The translations under genes were made by a program, and so were the position numbers. This document shows positions 33,478-45,176 of a stretch of 64,000 bases of DNA, piece after piece; the first letter of the stretch is position 1, and each line of letters opens with the position of its first letter. The notes under the pieces were generated by a model that was not told the origin of the DNA, searched no databases, and saw nothing but the letters and a program-made list of their open reading frames with translations. The stretch comes from Ryuthela nishihirai (taxonomy: Eukaryota > Arthropoda > Arachnida > Araneae > Heptathelidae), in contig JAWZYU010000006.1 of NCBI GenBank assembly GCA_038380435.1, positions 36,768,501-36,832,500 on the forward strand, read 5' to 3'.

Positions 33478-33680
33478 AAATAAAAATAAATACCCCCTCA
33501 AGCAGCTGCTTGCCACAGAGGTCTGACAGAAGCCTGTCAGTTTATATGCCATAGTAGGAGGTCTGTGAGGATGGCAGGACCTCAGCAGAAAAACGACACA
33601 CACATCCATGCCTTACCCGGGGCTCGAACCCAGGTCCCTTAGATCAGTAGCCAAGTGTGCTAACCACTCGGCCATGGGTT
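33478..33680 (-). mobile_element. SINE-B, full length
   Basis: Minus-strand copy with both tRNA boxes and an ATTT-rich tail. Confidence 0.88.
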
Positions 33681-33944
33681 CTGAAAGAAAGGATAATTTA
33701 ACAATGAAAATGCCAAAGATAGTAGTTTATGTTATTATTTAAATTTTAATTAACTAATAAGTGTAAATTTTAGAAGATTTACAAACAATCCGTTCAATAT
33801 TCGTTAATTTTCTATAAATTGTTAGGACTAGTATTATTTTTTGATAACAATTACAGGTTCTAAAACTCTTTATGAACAGAATACTGTTGCAAATTGAATA
33901 TAGATATATTGGAACGAGATTTTTAATTTGTCACGTTTATCCGT
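33681..33944. other. AT-rich sequence
   Basis: No gene or recognised repeat. Confidence 0.5.
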
Positions 33945-34300
33945 AAATATTGTAGAAGCTGTTGACTTTAGTCGCATTCAAACTTCGATATTTTAGAAGC
34001 TGTTGCCTTCAGTCACATTCGAACTTCAATATTTTAGAAACTGTTGACTTCAGTCACATTCGAACTTCAATACTTTAGAAGTTGTTGACTACATTCGCAT
34101 TCAGACTTCAATATTTTAGAAGTTGTTGACTACATTCGCATTCAGACTTCAATATTTTAAAAGCTGTTCACTATATTCGCATTCAAACTTCAATATTTTA
34201 GAAGCTGACTACATTCGCATTCAAACTTCAATATTTTAGAATCTGTCAACTTCAGTCGCATTCAAACTCCAATATTTTAGAAGCTGTTGACTTCAATCGC
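33945..34300. repeat. Tandem repeat, ~42-bp unit, about 8 copies
   Basis: Unit with cttcaatattttagaagctg and ttgact[a/t]cagtcgcattc. Looser copies (cagtcacatttatccataaat) continue to about 34600. Confidence 0.85.
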
Positions 34301-35216
34301 AGCTGTCCTGTGGGCAGCTTTAATATTTTCAGTCACATATGTCCATAAATATTTCAAGATCCATTTTCTTAAGTCAGAAGCTAAATGTCTTCAGTCACAT
34401 TTATCCATAAATATTTCAAAAGCTGTTGACTTCGGTCTAGAATATTTCACAGGTTATTGTCATCAGCGACATTTATATAAATATATTCAATGATATTATT
34501 TCAGTCACATACATTCATAAATATTTAAGGATCCATTTTCTTCAGTCACATTTATCCATAAATATTTCAGAAACTGTTGCGTTTAGTCCCATTAAAGCTT
34601 TAATATTTCCGATACTATATTCTTCATTCACACTTGTTTTTCATCTTTTTCGACAGGAAAAGTTATCAAGATAATCTTATCCTCCAACTGATTTTGAGTC
34701 AGGTCCAGATCTAAAACAAAATAAAGAGTGGAGGGGGCAGGGGAAGAGAGGGGGAGCGCCCAATCGAGCCGTAAAATGGTTAAAAGGGGGAGAGAGACTG
34801 GATTTCTATTTCAGGGTAACATTTTCCCTTTCGTTTCAGATGTTGAAAAAAACATTGAAAATTGTTTGAAATATGCACAAGTTTAATATTTTAGTCTCCA
34901 TTACCCTTATTCATTTTATCTCCACAAAATTCCCCGCCCTGCCCACGGTCAGTAGGGGACACTGATGGGCTTGGAAAGGCCGCCGTCTGTTGGATGGGAC
35001 GTTAAGCCGTGGACCCGTGTGCGGGAGAGCCATACCCTGTGCACGTTAAAGAACACGCTGGATGGCCTTGTCGGGAGGCTACCATCTGTCTCCCAACAGC
35101 TGTTCCAGTGGGTCCCCTCCCCAAACCTTCTCTGAGCCTTCGGGGTCCATGTGACCTGGCCATTTAGCCCGTGGTGTGCAAAAAAGTGCCGCTCAGAGGT
35201 AAAACAACCCAACCCA
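34296..35216 (+). repeat. Probable source of the transduced insertion at 44 kb
   Basis: About 34296-34912 plus the following SINE match 43985-44900 in inverted orientation almost throughout. The match stops exactly at the SINE tail on one side and at tcgca near 34296 on the other. Here the sequence is continuous with the local tandem repeat, so this is the likely parent. Confidence 0.8.
34913..35216 (+). mobile_element. SINE-A, 5'-truncated, sense
   Basis: The tRNA head is missing and the copy begins in ttttatctcc. 10-bp TSD acccttattc at 34903-34912 and 35217-35226. Confidence 0.9.
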
Positions 35217-35226
35217 ACCCTTATTC

Positions 35227-35786
35227 GTATTCTCGATGGACTCCTTGACCTCCTGCTAGATCCAGCCATGTGTTTATATACCACATGAGAAAACCAGGCC
35301 AAGACAGAGTTTCTAGGTTATCTCTCTCCATTTTGTAACGAAGAAGCTTCTTTCCCTTTTTTAAAAAATGATTTAGTCTAGTACAGTGATTCTTAGCAGC
35401 TATGTCCCGTCCAAGGGGTCGCGAAGATTTAAAGAAATAATACTATACAAGGTGTCCGACAAAAAAGGGTGGGTTTAGGGAAGCACTATCCCCAAATACC
35501 CAAAAAGACCAACATTGAATGTTGTGACTGTATATTCCGTCAGTGGAAGAGTTTCACGGGAAGCCACGGGACAAGATTCAGCACCACCACATTTCTCAAG
35601 ACATGGAGATTTCTAAGACAGATCGTCGGCGCAAAAACGGCGAAAATACAAATGCTGACGACAAAACCCGGACTGAGCAATACGCCGTCGACAAAAACGC
35701 AGACTCTACATAACGCCGTCAATAAAACGCCGCAAACAAAAAATGACTCTAAACTGCCGTAAAACAAAATGCCGATTGCCAGTGAA
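35227..35786. other. Unassigned sequence
   Basis: From about 35630 to 35770, recurring cgccgtc, acaaaa and aacgccg blocks resemble the 31-bp satellite loosely. A short cagtgattctt motif near 35385 may be an old hAT end. No gene. Confidence 0.4.
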
Positions 35787-36189
35787 TGTTGGGTTGGGTT
35801 GTTTTACTTCTGAGCAGCAGGTTTTTGCACACCATGGGCTAAATTGCCAGGTCACAAGGACCCCGAAGGCTCAGAGAAGATTGGGGTAGGGGACCCACTG
35901 GAACAACTGTTGGGAGACAGATGGTAGCCTCCCGTCAAGGCCATCCAGCGTGTTCTTTGACGTTCACAGGGTATGGCTCTCCTGCACACGGGACTACGGC
36001 TTAACGCCCCATCCGACGGACGGTGGCATTTCAGCCCATCGGTGTCCCCTACTGACCATGGGCAGGGCGGAGAATTTTGCGCGGAGAATTTTGCGGAGAT
36101 AAATCTCAATGCTGACCCAGCCGGGATTCGAATCTGGGAACTGCAGATTACGAGCCTGGCGCACTACCGACTGAGACATCCCCACCCCC
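35787..36189 (-). mobile_element. SINE-A, full length, antisense, with a small internal duplication
   Basis: The block gcggagaattttgc is repeated at about 36066-36096. Confidence 0.85.
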
Positions 36190-36744
36190 TGAAATTTCAA
36201 TGTTAAAAGATATTTCATTCATTGCAACAATTTGCACCCTTTTCTCAGAGGGGTGTGAAAAAGTAACGTTTTATTTTTAAAGAATAATAGGAAAATATTT
36301 TTTATGTTATATAAATACTAATAGAATAGTACTATTTTCATTTTCCCAATCATCCATTAGTTCGAATTTAAACTTTTAAAGAATGAAAAAATAGGTGAAT
36401 AATTTAAAAATATGAATCATAATATTTAGTACCCATGAAATGCAAAAAGAATTTTTGAATTATCCATCAACCAAAGTTTCAACAAACCAAAGGATTCAAA
36501 TTCACTGCATAAACACATCGTTTTGCAATATTCGTTTAAAATTTTGCAATTTAAACTTTTGGGGAATGCCGAAAACGCGAATGAATCGTAATATTTCATC
36601 AATATCTATCCAAAGAAAAGAAAATTAACATTTATCTCTAAAAACAAAACAGCTTAATGTATACAGACGGACAGACAGACGACAAAGTGAAAATTTTAAT
36701 TTAACAGCAATAGTAAATTCTAATAATGGTAAAGTTCATTAATG
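36190..36744. other. AT-rich sequence related to the 48-49 kb repeat unit
   Basis: Phrases such as gcaatattcgttt and aatatttcatcaatatctatcc resemble those near 49115-49215. No gene. Confidence 0.45.
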
Positions 36745-38046
36745 CTTTTCTTGCAACACGTATTATTGTCGACGCATTATGCCGTGTTGGCGTTCAGCCT
36801 AATGTTGCGACATCATTTTTGTCCTTGGCGTAATATTGCGACGCCATCTTTGTCCTCAGCGTAATGTTGCAACAGCATTTTTGTCGTTAGCTTAATGTCA
36901 TGACGCCATTTTTGTCCTCAGCTTAATGTCATGACGCCATTTTTGTCCTCAGCTTAATGTCATGACGCCATTTTTGTCCTCAGCTTAATGTCATGACGCC
37001 ATTTTTGTCCTCAGCTTAATTGTCATGACGCCATTTTTGTCCTCGGCTTAATGTTATGACGCCATTTTTGTCCTCCGCTTAATTGTCATGACGCCATTTT
37101 TTGTCCTCAGCTTAATGTCATGACGCCATTTTTGTCCTCGGCTTAATGTTATGACGCCATTTCTGTCCTCGCCGTAATGTTGCGAGGGCATTTTTGTTCT
37201 CGGCGTAATGTTGCGACGGCATTTTTGTTCTCGGCGTAATGTTGCGACGGCATTTTTGTTCTCGGCGTAATGTTGCGACGGCATTTTTGTTCTCGGCGTA
37301 ATGTTGCGACGGCATTTTTGTTCTCGGCGTAATGTTGCAACAGCATTTCTGTCCTCGGCATAATGTTGCAACAGCATTTCTGTCCTCGGCGTAATGTTGC
37401 GACAGCATTTTAGTCCTCGCCATGATATTCCGACAGCAATTTTGTTCTTGGCGTAATGTTCCAACAGCATTTTTGTCCTCGCCGTAATGTTCTGACGGAA
37501 TTTTTTCCTCAAAGTAATGTTGCGACGTCATTTTTGTCCTCGGCATAATGTTCCGACAGCATTTTTGTCCTCGCCATGATGTTTAGACGACATTTTTGTT
37601 CTTGGAGTAACGTTGCGAAGGCATTTATGTCCTCGACATAATGTTCCGACAGCATCTTTCGTCCTTGCTGTAATGTTCCGACGCCATTTTTGTCCTCGCT
37701 GTAATGTTGCAACGGCATTTTTTCCTCGCAGTAATGTTCTGACGGAATTTTATCCTCAGTATAATGTTGCGAAACCATTTTTGTCCGCGCCATAATATTG
37801 CGACGGCATTTTTGTCCTCGCTGTAATGTTCTGACGGAATTTTTTCCTCAGTGTAATGTTGCGACGCTATTTTTGTCCTCAGCGTAATGTTGCGACGCTA
37901 TTTTTGTCCTCAGCGTAATGTTGCGACAGCATTTTTGTCCTCGGCGTAATGTTCCGACATCATTTTTGTCCTCACCCTGATGTTCCGACGGCATTTTTGT
38001 CCTCGGCGTAATGTTGCGGCACTATTTTTGTTCTCGGCTTAATGTC
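36745..38046. repeat. 31-bp satellite, about 42 copies
   Basis: Unit order: catttttgt, cctcggcgtaatgttgcgacgg. The minus strand has no stop codon in any frame of the consensus unit. Overlapping long frames therefore result (37054-37512 and 37118-37546), with a 31-residue period made of HYAEN, ATLRREQK and ITPRTKM phrases. These frames are by-products unless transcription is shown. Confidence 0.95.
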
Positions 38047-38348
38047 ATAAATTTGTTTCATATAACCATCTCCCATATACGGCATTAACATTTCCATTTG
38101 GAATTGGTTTCCAGTTTACTATCGAGAGATCTTGCTTAAATGCTTCGAGATTACCGGTAGAAATATCCTGCATTAATTTCCATGAATGTTTAAAATTGTT
38201 GTCTAAGCTCCGTTAGATTTCTAAAAATATAGTTATATGGTTAATTAATACACCAGCTAAATAATATTCATCATAAGTCCAACATGGATGACGAAGTAGC
38301 CGTGATTTGAGTAGGGGCAAGGATTGTATTTTTACAGTTAGCTGACTC
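38047..38348. other. Unassigned spacer between two satellites
   Basis: No gene or known repeat. Confidence 0.5.
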
Positions 38349-41163
38349 TCAATATAAGAGAGTCAGTGAAACATTTCTATACAAACTTTCTAAACAATCA
38401 ATATAAGAGAGTCAGTGAAACCTTTCTATACAAACTTTCTAAACAATCAATGTAAGAGAGTCAGTGAAATCTTTCTATACAAACTTTCTAAACAATCAAT
38501 ATAATAGAGTCAGTGAAACCTTTGTATACAAACTTTCTAAACAATCAATATAAGATCGTCAGTGAAACCTTTCTATACAAACTTTCTAAACAATCAATAT
38601 AAGAGAGTCAGTGAAACCTTTCTATAGAAACTTTTTAACCAATCAATGTAAGATCGTCAGTGAAACCTTCTACACAAACTTTCTAAACAATCAATGTAAG
38701 ATCGTCAATGAATCCTTTCTGTACAAACTTTCTAAACAATCAATGTAAGATCGTCAGTGAAACCTTTCTAAGCAAACTTTCTAAACAATCAATGTAAGAT
38801 CGTCAGTGAAACCTTTCTATACAAACTTTCTAAACAATCAATATAAGAGAGTCAGTGAAACCTTTCTATACAAACTTTCTAAACAATCAATATAAGATCG
38901 TCAGTGAAACCTTTCTATACAAACTTTCTAAACAATCAATATAAGAGAGTCAGTGAAACCTTTCTATAGAAACTTTTTAACCAATCAATGTAAGATCGTC
39001 AGTGAAACCTTCTACACAAACTTTCTAAACAATCAATGTAAGATCGTCAATGAATCCTTTCTGTACAAACTTTCTAAACAATCAATGTAAGATCGTCAGT
39101 GAAACCTTTCTATACAAACTTTCTAAACAATCAATATAAGAGAGTCAGTGAAACCTTTCTATACAAACTTTCTAAACAATCAATATAAGAGAGTCAGTGA
39201 AACCTTTCTATACAAACTTTCTAACCAATCAATGTAAGATCGTCAGTGAAACCTTTCTATACAAACTTTCTAAACAATCAATATAAGAGAGTCAGTGAAA
39301 CCTTTCTACACAAACTTTCTAACCAATCAATGTAAGATCGTCAGTGAAACCTTTCTATACAAACTTTCTAAACAATCAATATAAGATCGTCAGTGAAACC
39401 TTTCTGTACAAACTTTCTAAACAATCAATGTAAGATCGTCAGTGAAACCTTTCTGTACAAACTTTCTAAACAATCAATGTAAGATCGTCAGTGAAACCTT
39501 TCTAATACAAACTTTCTAAACAATCAATGTAAGATCGTCAGTGAAACCTTTCTATACAAACTTTCTAAACAATCAATGTAAGATCGTCAGTGAAACCTTT
39601 CTATACAAACTTTCTAAACAATCAATATAAGAGAGTCAGTGAAACCTTTCTACACAAACTTTCTAACCAATCAATGTAAGATCGTCAGTGAAACCTTTCT
39701 ATACAAACTTTCTAAACAATCAATATAAGATCGTCAGTGAAACCTTTCTGTACAAACTTTCTAAACAATCAATGTAAGATCGTCAGTGAAACCTTTCTAT
39801 GCAAACTTTCTAAACAATCAATGTAAGATCGTCAGTGAAACCTTTCTATACAAACTTTCTAAACAATCAATATAAGAGAGTCAGTGAAACCTTTCTATAC
39901 AAACTTTCTAAACAATCAATATAAGAGAGTCAGTGAAACCTTTCTATACAAACTTTCTAACCAATCAATGTAAGATCGTCAGTGAAACCTTTCTATACAA
40001 ACTTTCTAAACAATCAATATAAGAGAGTCAGTGAAACCTTTCTACACAAACTTTCTAACCAATCAATGTAAGATCGTCAGTGAAACCTTTCTATACAAAC
40101 TTTCTAAACAATCAATATAAGATCGTCAGTGAAACCTTTCTGTACAAACTTTCTAAACAATCAATGTAAGATCGTCAGTGAAACCTTTCTAATAAAAACT
40201 TTCTAAACAATCAATGTAAGATCGTCAGTGAAACCTTTCTATACAAACTTTCTAAACAATATATATAACAGAGTCAGTGAAACCTTTCTATACAAACTTT
40301 CTAAACAATCAATATAAGAGAGTCAGTGAAACCTTTCTATACAAACTTTCTAAACAATCAATATAAGAGAGTCAGTGAAACCTTTCTGTACAAACTTTCT
40401 AAACAATCAATATAAGATCGTCAGTGAAACCTTTCTAATACTAACTTTCTAAACAATCAATGTAAGATCGTCAGTGAAACCTTTCTATACAAACTTTCTA
40501 AACAATATATATAACAGAGTCAGTGAAACCTTTCTATACAAACTTTCTAAACAATCAATATAAGAGAGTCAGTGAAACCTTTCTATACAAACTTTCTAAA
40601 CAATCAATATAAGATCGTCAGTGAAACCTTTCTGTACAAACTTTCTAAACAATCAATGTAAGATCGTCACCTTTCTATACAAACTTTCTAAACAATATAT
40701 ATAACAGAGTCAGTGAAACCTTTCTATACAAACTTTCTAAACAATCAATATAAGATCGTCAGTGAAACCTTTTTATACAAACTTTCTAAACAATCAATTT
40801 CTATACAAACTTTCTAAACAATCAATTTCTATACAAACTTTCTAAACAATCAATATAAGAGAGTCAGTGAAACCTTTCTATACAAACGTTCTAAACAATC
40901 AATATAAGATCGTCAGTGAAACCTTTCTAATACAAACTTTCTAAACAATCAATGTAAGATTGTCAGTGAAACCTTTCTATACAAACTTTCTAAACGATCA
41001 ATATAAGAGAGTCAGTGAAACCTTTCTATACAAACTTTCTAAACAATCAATATAACAGAGTCAGTGAAACCTTTCTATACAAACTTTCTAAACAATCAAT
41101 ATAAGAGAGTCAGTGAAACCTTTCTATACAAACTTTCTAAACAATCAATTTAGGATCGTCAGT
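38349..41163. repeat. 49-bp satellite, about 57 copies
   Basis: Unit contains gtcagtgaaacctttctat and acaaactttctaaacaatca. Two main variants differ in the segment taagagagtcag versus taagatcgtcag. A third, atatataacagagtcag, appears at about 40257, 40504 and 40690. A run with rare variants near 38620 recurs near 38962, indicating a seven-unit higher-order repeat. Confidence 0.95.
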
Positions 41164-41237
41164 GCTATATATATAAACTACTTCTGAATTAGCAGATTTT
41201 CGCATCTTAATTTATCTTTTACAGTCCTTAGAAACAT

Positions 41238-41626
41238 GGGGCGGGAGTGGCTCAGTCGGTAGCGCGCCAGGCTCGTAATCTGTACTTCCCATGTTCGAGT
41301 CCCAGCTGGGTCAGCGTTGAGATTTATCTCCACAAAATTCCCCTCCCTGCCCACGGTCAGTAGGGGACACCGATGTACTTGGAAAGGCCGCCGTCCGTCG
41401 GATGGAACGTTAAGCCGTGGCCCCGTGTGCGGGAGAGCCATACCCTGTGCACGTTAAAGAACACGCTGGACGGCCTTGACGGGAGGGCTACCATCTGTCT
41501 CCCAACAGCTGTTCCAGTGGGTCCCCTCCCCCAACCTTCTCTGAGCCTTCGGGGTCCATGTGACCTGGCCATTTAGCCCATGGTGTGCAAAAAAAGTGCC
41601 GCTCAGAAGTAAAACAACCCAACCCA
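41238..41626 (+). mobile_element. SINE-A, full length, sense
   Basis: 9-bp TSD tagaaacat at 41229-41237 and 41627-41635. Confidence 0.9.
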
Positions 41627-41799
41627 TAGAAACATCCAATTGATCGTTCTTTTCAATATTGAAAAGCGTTTTTCTTTCTGGACTTAAATGTTCATTAATG
41701 AAAACTCGAGTATCCGAATTAAAAACCTAAGACCTTCGCAAAACCTAAGACTAAGTTCGAGTAACCTAAGACCTTCGCAAAACGTTTTTGCTCTTCGCA

Positions 41800-42645
41800 G
41801 TAGTTCCTTTAGTAAAAAAGGTCATCCGTGCACGAACTTAATAATAATGACTTCAACTCTTATCTGGTCCTTTATCGCTGGAACTCTGTGGGTAGCAACA
41901 ACACCGGTCAAATGCAAAACGATATCGGAAAACGTTACAATGCCATTCATAATTTTCAAACAATTTTCACCCATGATTTCTTGTATCCCTTTTAGTCCCA
42001 AATGATTAATTATAAAATACTGTTGTAATTCAACCACCTCGTCGTGCAACTGATTGATATGAATATTTAATTGCTTCATTTTCTTCTCTTAAATAACTAT
42101 TTTCCTTAATAAGTTGTGAAAATTCTTTAGGCATATCATTAAATCATTAATGTATGTTCTCAAAGCTATCGTTCATGCATTTCTGATATTCATACTATTT
42201 CTGATATCTGAAATTTCCTTACTTAAATGTTCTCAATTAGTCTCAATCTTATCAAATTTCAACTTGGAAAATAAAGCATGCATATCGTGATCTTATATAA
42301 GGCCTACCTGATATTCTTTTGGCGAGAAAGGTGACTCTCCCGCACTCGATTCTTTTGAATGAGTCCCCACGGCATTCACATGAGATTCCGACATCTTAGG
42401 ATTTTCCCTAGTCGTTAACATCGACGAGGATTTGCCAGAAGCAACAACCTTGCACGTGGCACAGAGATGCACTCTCTTCTCTCCTGAGACATTTTTTTTG
42501 CAACTGCTATCATTTGTACCAGCACATGCAACATGATATTGCTTACTGCAACTATCGCATTTCAAAAAGTTATTCGTAGATGCAATTACTACTTTACATA
42601 AACAGCGTTCTTTCATCTTGATTTTTTTTTCATTTTTAGTCACTA
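41800..42645 (-). pseudogene. Non-LTR retrotransposon ORF1 with PHD-like finger, broken
   Basis: Reading leftward from an ATG at 42643, the first 116 codons carry a Cys4-His-Cys3 pattern: CLCK, CDSC, YHVAC and HLCATC, as in PHD-type zinc fingers. A Ser-rich stretch follows. After a gap, a coiled-coil-like region (QLIKENSYLREENEAI) and, in another frame, VVELQQYFIINHLGLKGIQE lead to VVATHRVPA at about 41880. This layout fits the first protein of CR1/jockey-like LINEs, which binds element RNA. At least one frameshift and a premature end break it. No RT is adjacent. Confidence 0.7.
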
Positions 42646-42717
42646 ATTATGTTCAAAACTATTTGAGGTACACTTACAAGTAAAATAATACTGACTTCAA
42701 TATGTATAATGTTTTCC

Positions 42718-42920
42718 TACGTATGGCCGAGTGGTTAGCACGCTTGACTACTGATATAAGGGACCTGGGTTCGAGCCCCGGGTAAGGCATGGCTGTTTGA
42801 GTCGTTTCTCTGCTGAGGGCCTGCCATCCTCTCAGACCTTCTACTATGGCATATAAACTGACAGGCTCCTGTCAGACCTCTGTGGCAAGCAGCTGCTTGA
42901 GGGGTATTTATTTTTTTTTT
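42718..42920 (+). mobile_element. SINE-B, full length
   Basis: A box TGGCCGAGTGG and B box GGGTTCGAGCCCC intact; the tail is tatttattttttttttt. Confidence 0.9.
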
Positions 42921-43107
42921 ATTATTGGTCATCGAAACCCCATTATTATTTTTCGGACACCCTTATATACAACAATTTGAACTTCAGAAACTTTTTGGAT
43001 TTTTTTATTATGATTTTTTTTTTGCCAAATGTTGAGTTTCATATGCGTTTTTGTCTAAATTGAATTTTAGGTTATATGATGAAATAAATTAGTGACTTTT
43101 AACCACA

Positions 43108-43490
43108 GAGAGAGTCAGATTTGTAATCTGCAGTTCCCAGATTAGAAGCCGACTTTGTGGTCCAGAGTTGAGATTTATCTCCTCAAAACTCCCCGCACTG
43201 CCTTCGGTCAGTAGGCATGGAAGCCATGGAAAGACTGCCATCTGTCGGATGGAACGTTAAGCCGTGTCCCCATGTGCAGGAGCACGTACCATGTGCACGT
43301 TAAAGAACATCATGCCATGTGCACGTTAAAAAACACACTGGATGTCCTTGACGGCTGTCTTCCATGTTTCCCAAAGCAGTTCCAGTGGGTCTTCTTTCCC
43401 CCAACCTTTTCTGAGTGCTCGGGGTCTTATTGTCCTGGCTATTTAGCCCATTGGGCGCAAAAAAGTTCCGCTCATAGGTAAAACAGGCCA
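43108..43490 (+). mobile_element. SINE-A, old sense copy with a small duplication
   Basis: The phrase tgtgcacgttaaagaacat is duplicated at about 43293-43335. The head lacks its first bases. Confidence 0.75.
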
Positions 43491-43584
43491 AAAAAGAACC
43501 TACAAGTGTGTCGCAGAAAATGGATTATTTAGGAAATGCGTCATGGCAAATGGACTGCTTCGAAAGTGTTTCGCCAAGATTCGT

Positions 43585-43957
43585 GTTGGGTTGTTTTGCA
43601 TCTGAGTGACACTTTTTTGCACATCATGGGCTAAATGGCCACGTCACAAGGACCCCAAAGGCTCAGAGAAGGTTGGTGGAGGGAACACCCTGGAACAACT
43701 GTTGGGAGACAGATGGTAACCTCTCATCAAGGCCGTCCAGAGTGTAACGTGCACAGAGTATGGCTCCCCCACACACGGTATCACGGCTTAACGTTCCGTT
43801 AGACGGACGGCGATCTTTCCAAGCCCATCTGTGTCCCCTACTGACCATGGGTGGGGAGTTTTTCGGAGATAAATCTCAACGCTGGCCTAACTAGAACTCG
43901 AACCTGGAAACTGCAGATTAGGAGCCTGGCGCACTATCGACTGAACCACCCCCGCTC
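43585..43957 (-). mobile_element. SINE-A, near full length, antisense
   Basis: Tail to head present, moderately diverged, ending 15 bp before the next insertion's TSD. Confidence 0.85.
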
Positions 43958-43984
43958 CGTTTCGACAAGAGAAAAAGGATGAGA

Positions 43985-45164
43985 TTTGGGTTGGGTTGTT
44001 TTACCTCTGAGTGGCACTTTTTTGCACACCATGGGCTAAATGGCCAGGTAACATGGACCCCGAAGGCTCAGAGAAGGTTGGGGGAGGGGACCCCTGGAAC
44101 AACTGTTGGGAGACAGATGGTAGCCTCCCGTCAAGGCCATCCAGCGTGTTCTTTAACATTCACAGGGTATGGCTCTCCCGCACACGGGGCCACGGCTTAA
44201 CGTCCCATCCGACGGACGGTGGCCTTTCCAAGCCCATCGGTGTCCCCTACTGACCGTGGGCAGGGCGGGGAATTTTGTGGAGATAAAATGAATAAGGGTA
44301 ATGGAGACTAAAATATTAAACTTGTGCATATTTCAAACAATTTTCAATGTTTTTTTCAACATCTGAAACGAAAGGGAAAATGTTACCCTGAAATAGAAAT
44401 CCAGTCTCTCTCCCCCTTTTAACCATTTTACGGCTCGATTGGGCGCGCCCCCTCTCTTCCCCTGCCCCCTCCACTCTTTATTTTGTTTTAGATCTGGACC
44501 TGACTCAAAATCAGTTGGAGGATAAGATTATCTTGATAACTTTTCCTGTCGAAAAAGACGAAAAACAAGTGTGAATGAAGAATATAGTATCGGAAATATT
44601 AAAGCTTTAATGGGACTAAACGCAACAGTTTCTGAAATATTTATGGATAAATGTGACTGAAGAAAATGGATCCTTAAATATTTATGAATGTATGTGAATG
44701 AAATAATATCATTGAATATATTTATATAAATGTCGCTGATGACAATAACCTGTGAAATATTCTAGACTGAAGTCAACAGCTTTTGAAATATTTATGGATA
44801 AATGTGACTGAAGACATTTAGCTTCTGACATAAGAAAATGGATCTTGAAATATTTATGGACATATGTGACTGAAAATATTAAAGCTGCCCACAGGACAGG
44901 TGCGAACACGATGGATGGCCGGTCAAGGCCATCCATCGTGTTCTTTAACGTGCACAGGGTATGGCTCTCTCACACACGGGGCCACGGCTTAACGTCCCAT
45001 CCGACGGACGGCGGCCTTTCCAAGCCCATCGGTGTCCTCTACTGACCGTGGACAGGGCGGGGAATTTTGCGGAGATAAATCTCAACGCTGACCCAGCTGG
45101 GACTCGAACCAGGGAACTACAGATTACGAGCTTGGCGCGCTACCGACTGAGCCACCCCCTCCCC
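43985..45164 (-). mobile_element. Chimeric SINE-A insertion carrying transduced DNA
   Basis: The whole 1180 bp lies between perfect 12-bp TSDs, aaaaggatgaga (43973-43984 and 45165-45176). In SINE sense (minus strand) it reads as follows. First is the tRNA head and first half of a SINE-A (45164 to about 44927). Next is a 17-bp-arm hairpin (44904-44920 and 44927-44943). Then come about 600 bp matching 34296-34912, and finally a headless SINE-A with tail (about 44286 to 43985). The source SINE's upstream TSD (gaataagggt, about 44290-44299) was carried along. The downstream one is absent. Confidence 0.85.
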
Positions 45165-45176
45165 AAAAGGATGAGA

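Noticed and set aside
35220..35220. Telomere-like TTGGG repeats
   Set aside because: Only two or three units occur, always at the 3' end of SINE-A copies. They are retroposon tails and not telomeric DNA.
37054..37546. Repetitive basic protein gene in the 31-bp satellite
   Set aside because: The frame is open only because the unit lacks stops. There is no start context, promoter or non-repeat domain. Kept as a finding, not a gene.
38349..41163. CRISPR array
   Set aside because: Units of 49 bp abut directly with only small variants, so this is a satellite.
35447..42955. A 7.5 kb transposon between aaggtgtccgaca near 35450 and tcggacaccctta near 42940
   Set aside because: The two ends resemble common mariner-type termini but differ in their first bases. 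They enclose two satellites and many unrelated insertions; no transposase is present.
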